In this document: positions 63,237 to 64,000 of the stretch, in pieces
How positions within the stretch are numbered: the stretch's first letter is position 1
Layout: the number at the start of each line of letters is the position of its first letter
Made by a program: the position numbers and the translations under genes
Assembly: GCA_025937785.1 (NCBI GenBank)
Contig: JAICQQ010000003.1
Coordinates: 78,320-142,319, forward strand
Source of the DNA: Polyangiaceae bacterium
Lineage (GTDB): Bacteria; Myxococcota_A; Polyangia; Polyangiales; Polyangiaceae
DNA length: 64,000 nt
Direction: 5' to 3'
The notes under the pieces: generated by a model
What the model was told of the DNA's origin: nothing
The model's database searches: none
The model's input: only the letters and a program-made list of their open reading frames with translations

Positions 63237-64000
63237 AATACTTCCTTGGCGGTGCTTGGCGTCCTTGGTGGTTGGCGGTGAAAGCGCGTTTCCGACCGGC
63301 AGGACCTACTGGGATCTCAGGACTGATCGGATCTCCGACGGGAATTTCCGAGTCTCGCGAGCTTGCACCCTGATTCGAGGATGAGCCGGCGCTCGAAGCC
63401 GCGAGCCCTGTGGCCCGTAGGCAGCGACCGCGCGAGCCGTGTGGCCCGTGGCCCGTGCAGCGCGAGCCGTGTGGCCCGTAGGCGCCGCCCGAGTACCCCG
63501 CAGGCGCCAACCGCGAGCCCTGTGGCCCGTAGGCAGCGACCGCGCGAGCCGTGTGGCCCGTGCAGCGCGCTACCGCACGGATGCAACGGGGGAATCCCTT
63601 GAGCGTGGCCCGCGAGGGCACATTGGGCCGCGCCTGTCGCAGAGCTTAGATTAGTGCTTCAGTATACCCACAACCGCGCGTCCGTCAAGGTTGTTTGCGT
63701 CGCTCACGCACGTGCCAGGTCATTCCTATTCGCACGCGGGTGGCATGGGGTGTGGCGGTGCGGAAGCACGGAGAATCCATGTTCAAATAATGAGTATTCG
63801 GTGAGAATTGTCTTGACGAGATCTTCGTGCCCGTGAGCGGCGCGCTGACGCCTCCGGACGTGAGGCAACGAGGTTTTTTCCGGATTTCTCTCGAAACTGC
63901 GCCACGCGGCCTGCCAGAGCATGCAATCAACGAGCGTAGCGCTCAGGGCCGTCTCGGCCCGGCGAGTGCACAAAAAGTTCATGGTACAAGTGGATATGAC
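63237..64000. other. gene-poor window end with repeats
   Basis: After the GxxExxY remnant come a short repeat-rich stretch (63241-63279, TTGGCGGTG twice), the 18-bp repeats at 63401-63562, and 350 bases of lower GC without a recognisable gene. A minus-strand open frame of 92 codons (63982-63704) exists but has no support. The window ends inside this region. Confidence 0.5.
63401..63562. repeat. dispersed 18-bp repeats, five copies, with a duplicated 50-bp block
   Basis: GCGAGCCSTGTGGCCCGT (S = C or G) occurs five times: 63401-63418, 63432-63449, 63462-63479, 63513-63530 and 63544-63561. The 50-base block 63401-63450 is repeated exactly at 63513-63562. The repeats are not regularly spaced and are not palindromic; they look like a local duplication product. 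Confidence 0.9.

Noticed and set aside
63229..63621. A 130-codon minus-strand gene in the window end
   Set aside because: Its sequence is built from the GC-rich repeats and has no recognised domain.

Overview
The window looks like chromosomal DNA from a high-GC, predatory-type Gram-negative bacterium, most likely a myxobacterium of the Polyangiales/Sorangiineae kind. This is inferred from gene content, since no 16S gene is present. Signs are the very high GC, many GTG/TTG starts, at least eight predicted lipoproteins (several with Gly/Ser/Ala-rich linkers after the lipobox), Stig1-like Cys repeats, Hanks-type kinases, DUF4388 proteins, paired bactofilins and RNase J. Most of the window is ordinary core and lineage-specific chromosome. 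No prophage, insertion sequence, CRISPR array or rRNA operon was seen.

Layout. 0-5 kb: a DUF4388 protein cut by the window edge, small and secreted proteins, and the 23S rRNA methyltransferase RlmI. 5-12 kb: one 2079-residue signalling protein joining a Ser/Thr kinase, an AAA/TPR block, two GAF domains, a histidine kinase and a receiver. 12-16 kb: a frame-disrupted outer-membrane protein, two bactofilins, a TrmH-like methyltransferase, thioredoxin and a membrane phosphoesterase. 16-24 kb: a giant BNR-repeat lipoprotein, then a complete, translationally coupled operon (asnO, ngg, M42 peptidase) for the osmoprotectant N-acetylglutaminylglutamine amide (NAGGN). 24-31 kb: a proline-rich small protein, a DUF389 membrane protein, a CBS-containing site-2 protease, a GspC-like protein, a glycosyltransferase and a rhodanese. 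31-43 kb: RNase J, a Shewanella-like phosphatase lipoprotein, cyclophilin, several envelope proteins of unknown function, an NtrY-like histidine kinase, a TlpA-like thioredoxin and UppP. 43-47 kb: uvrB and the rplM-rpsI ribosomal operon. 47-53 kb: an HD/pseudo-receiver/DUF4388 regulator, a conserved hypothetical, a PEGA/TPR protein and a Ser/Thr kinase. 53-64 kb: tRNA-Cys(GCA), SerA, a Stig1-repeat metalloprotease, a TerB-like protein, the MEMO-family protein AmrB, YqgE, an FGE-sulfatase-domain protein, a CBM3-like lipoprotein pair, a patatin-like lipase, and a gene-poor end with a GxxExxY-family remnant and GC-rich repeats.

How the genes fit together. The clearest functional unit is the NAGGN operon: AsnO and Ngg make and amidate the acetylated dipeptide, and the M42 peptidase is its usual companion. 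rplM-rpsI and the coupled pair 61005/61002 are the other clear operons; 38532-41781 is a probable one (unknown protein, sensor kinase, thioredoxin). Two secreted or surface protein genes (near 5.25 kb and 12.30 kb) are each broken by one missing base in a seven-base G/C homopolymer, which may be a shared assembly error or slipped-strand switching. The intergenic region upstream of uvrB holds a perfect 14-bp palindrome resembling a LexA box, beside a terminator-like hairpin.
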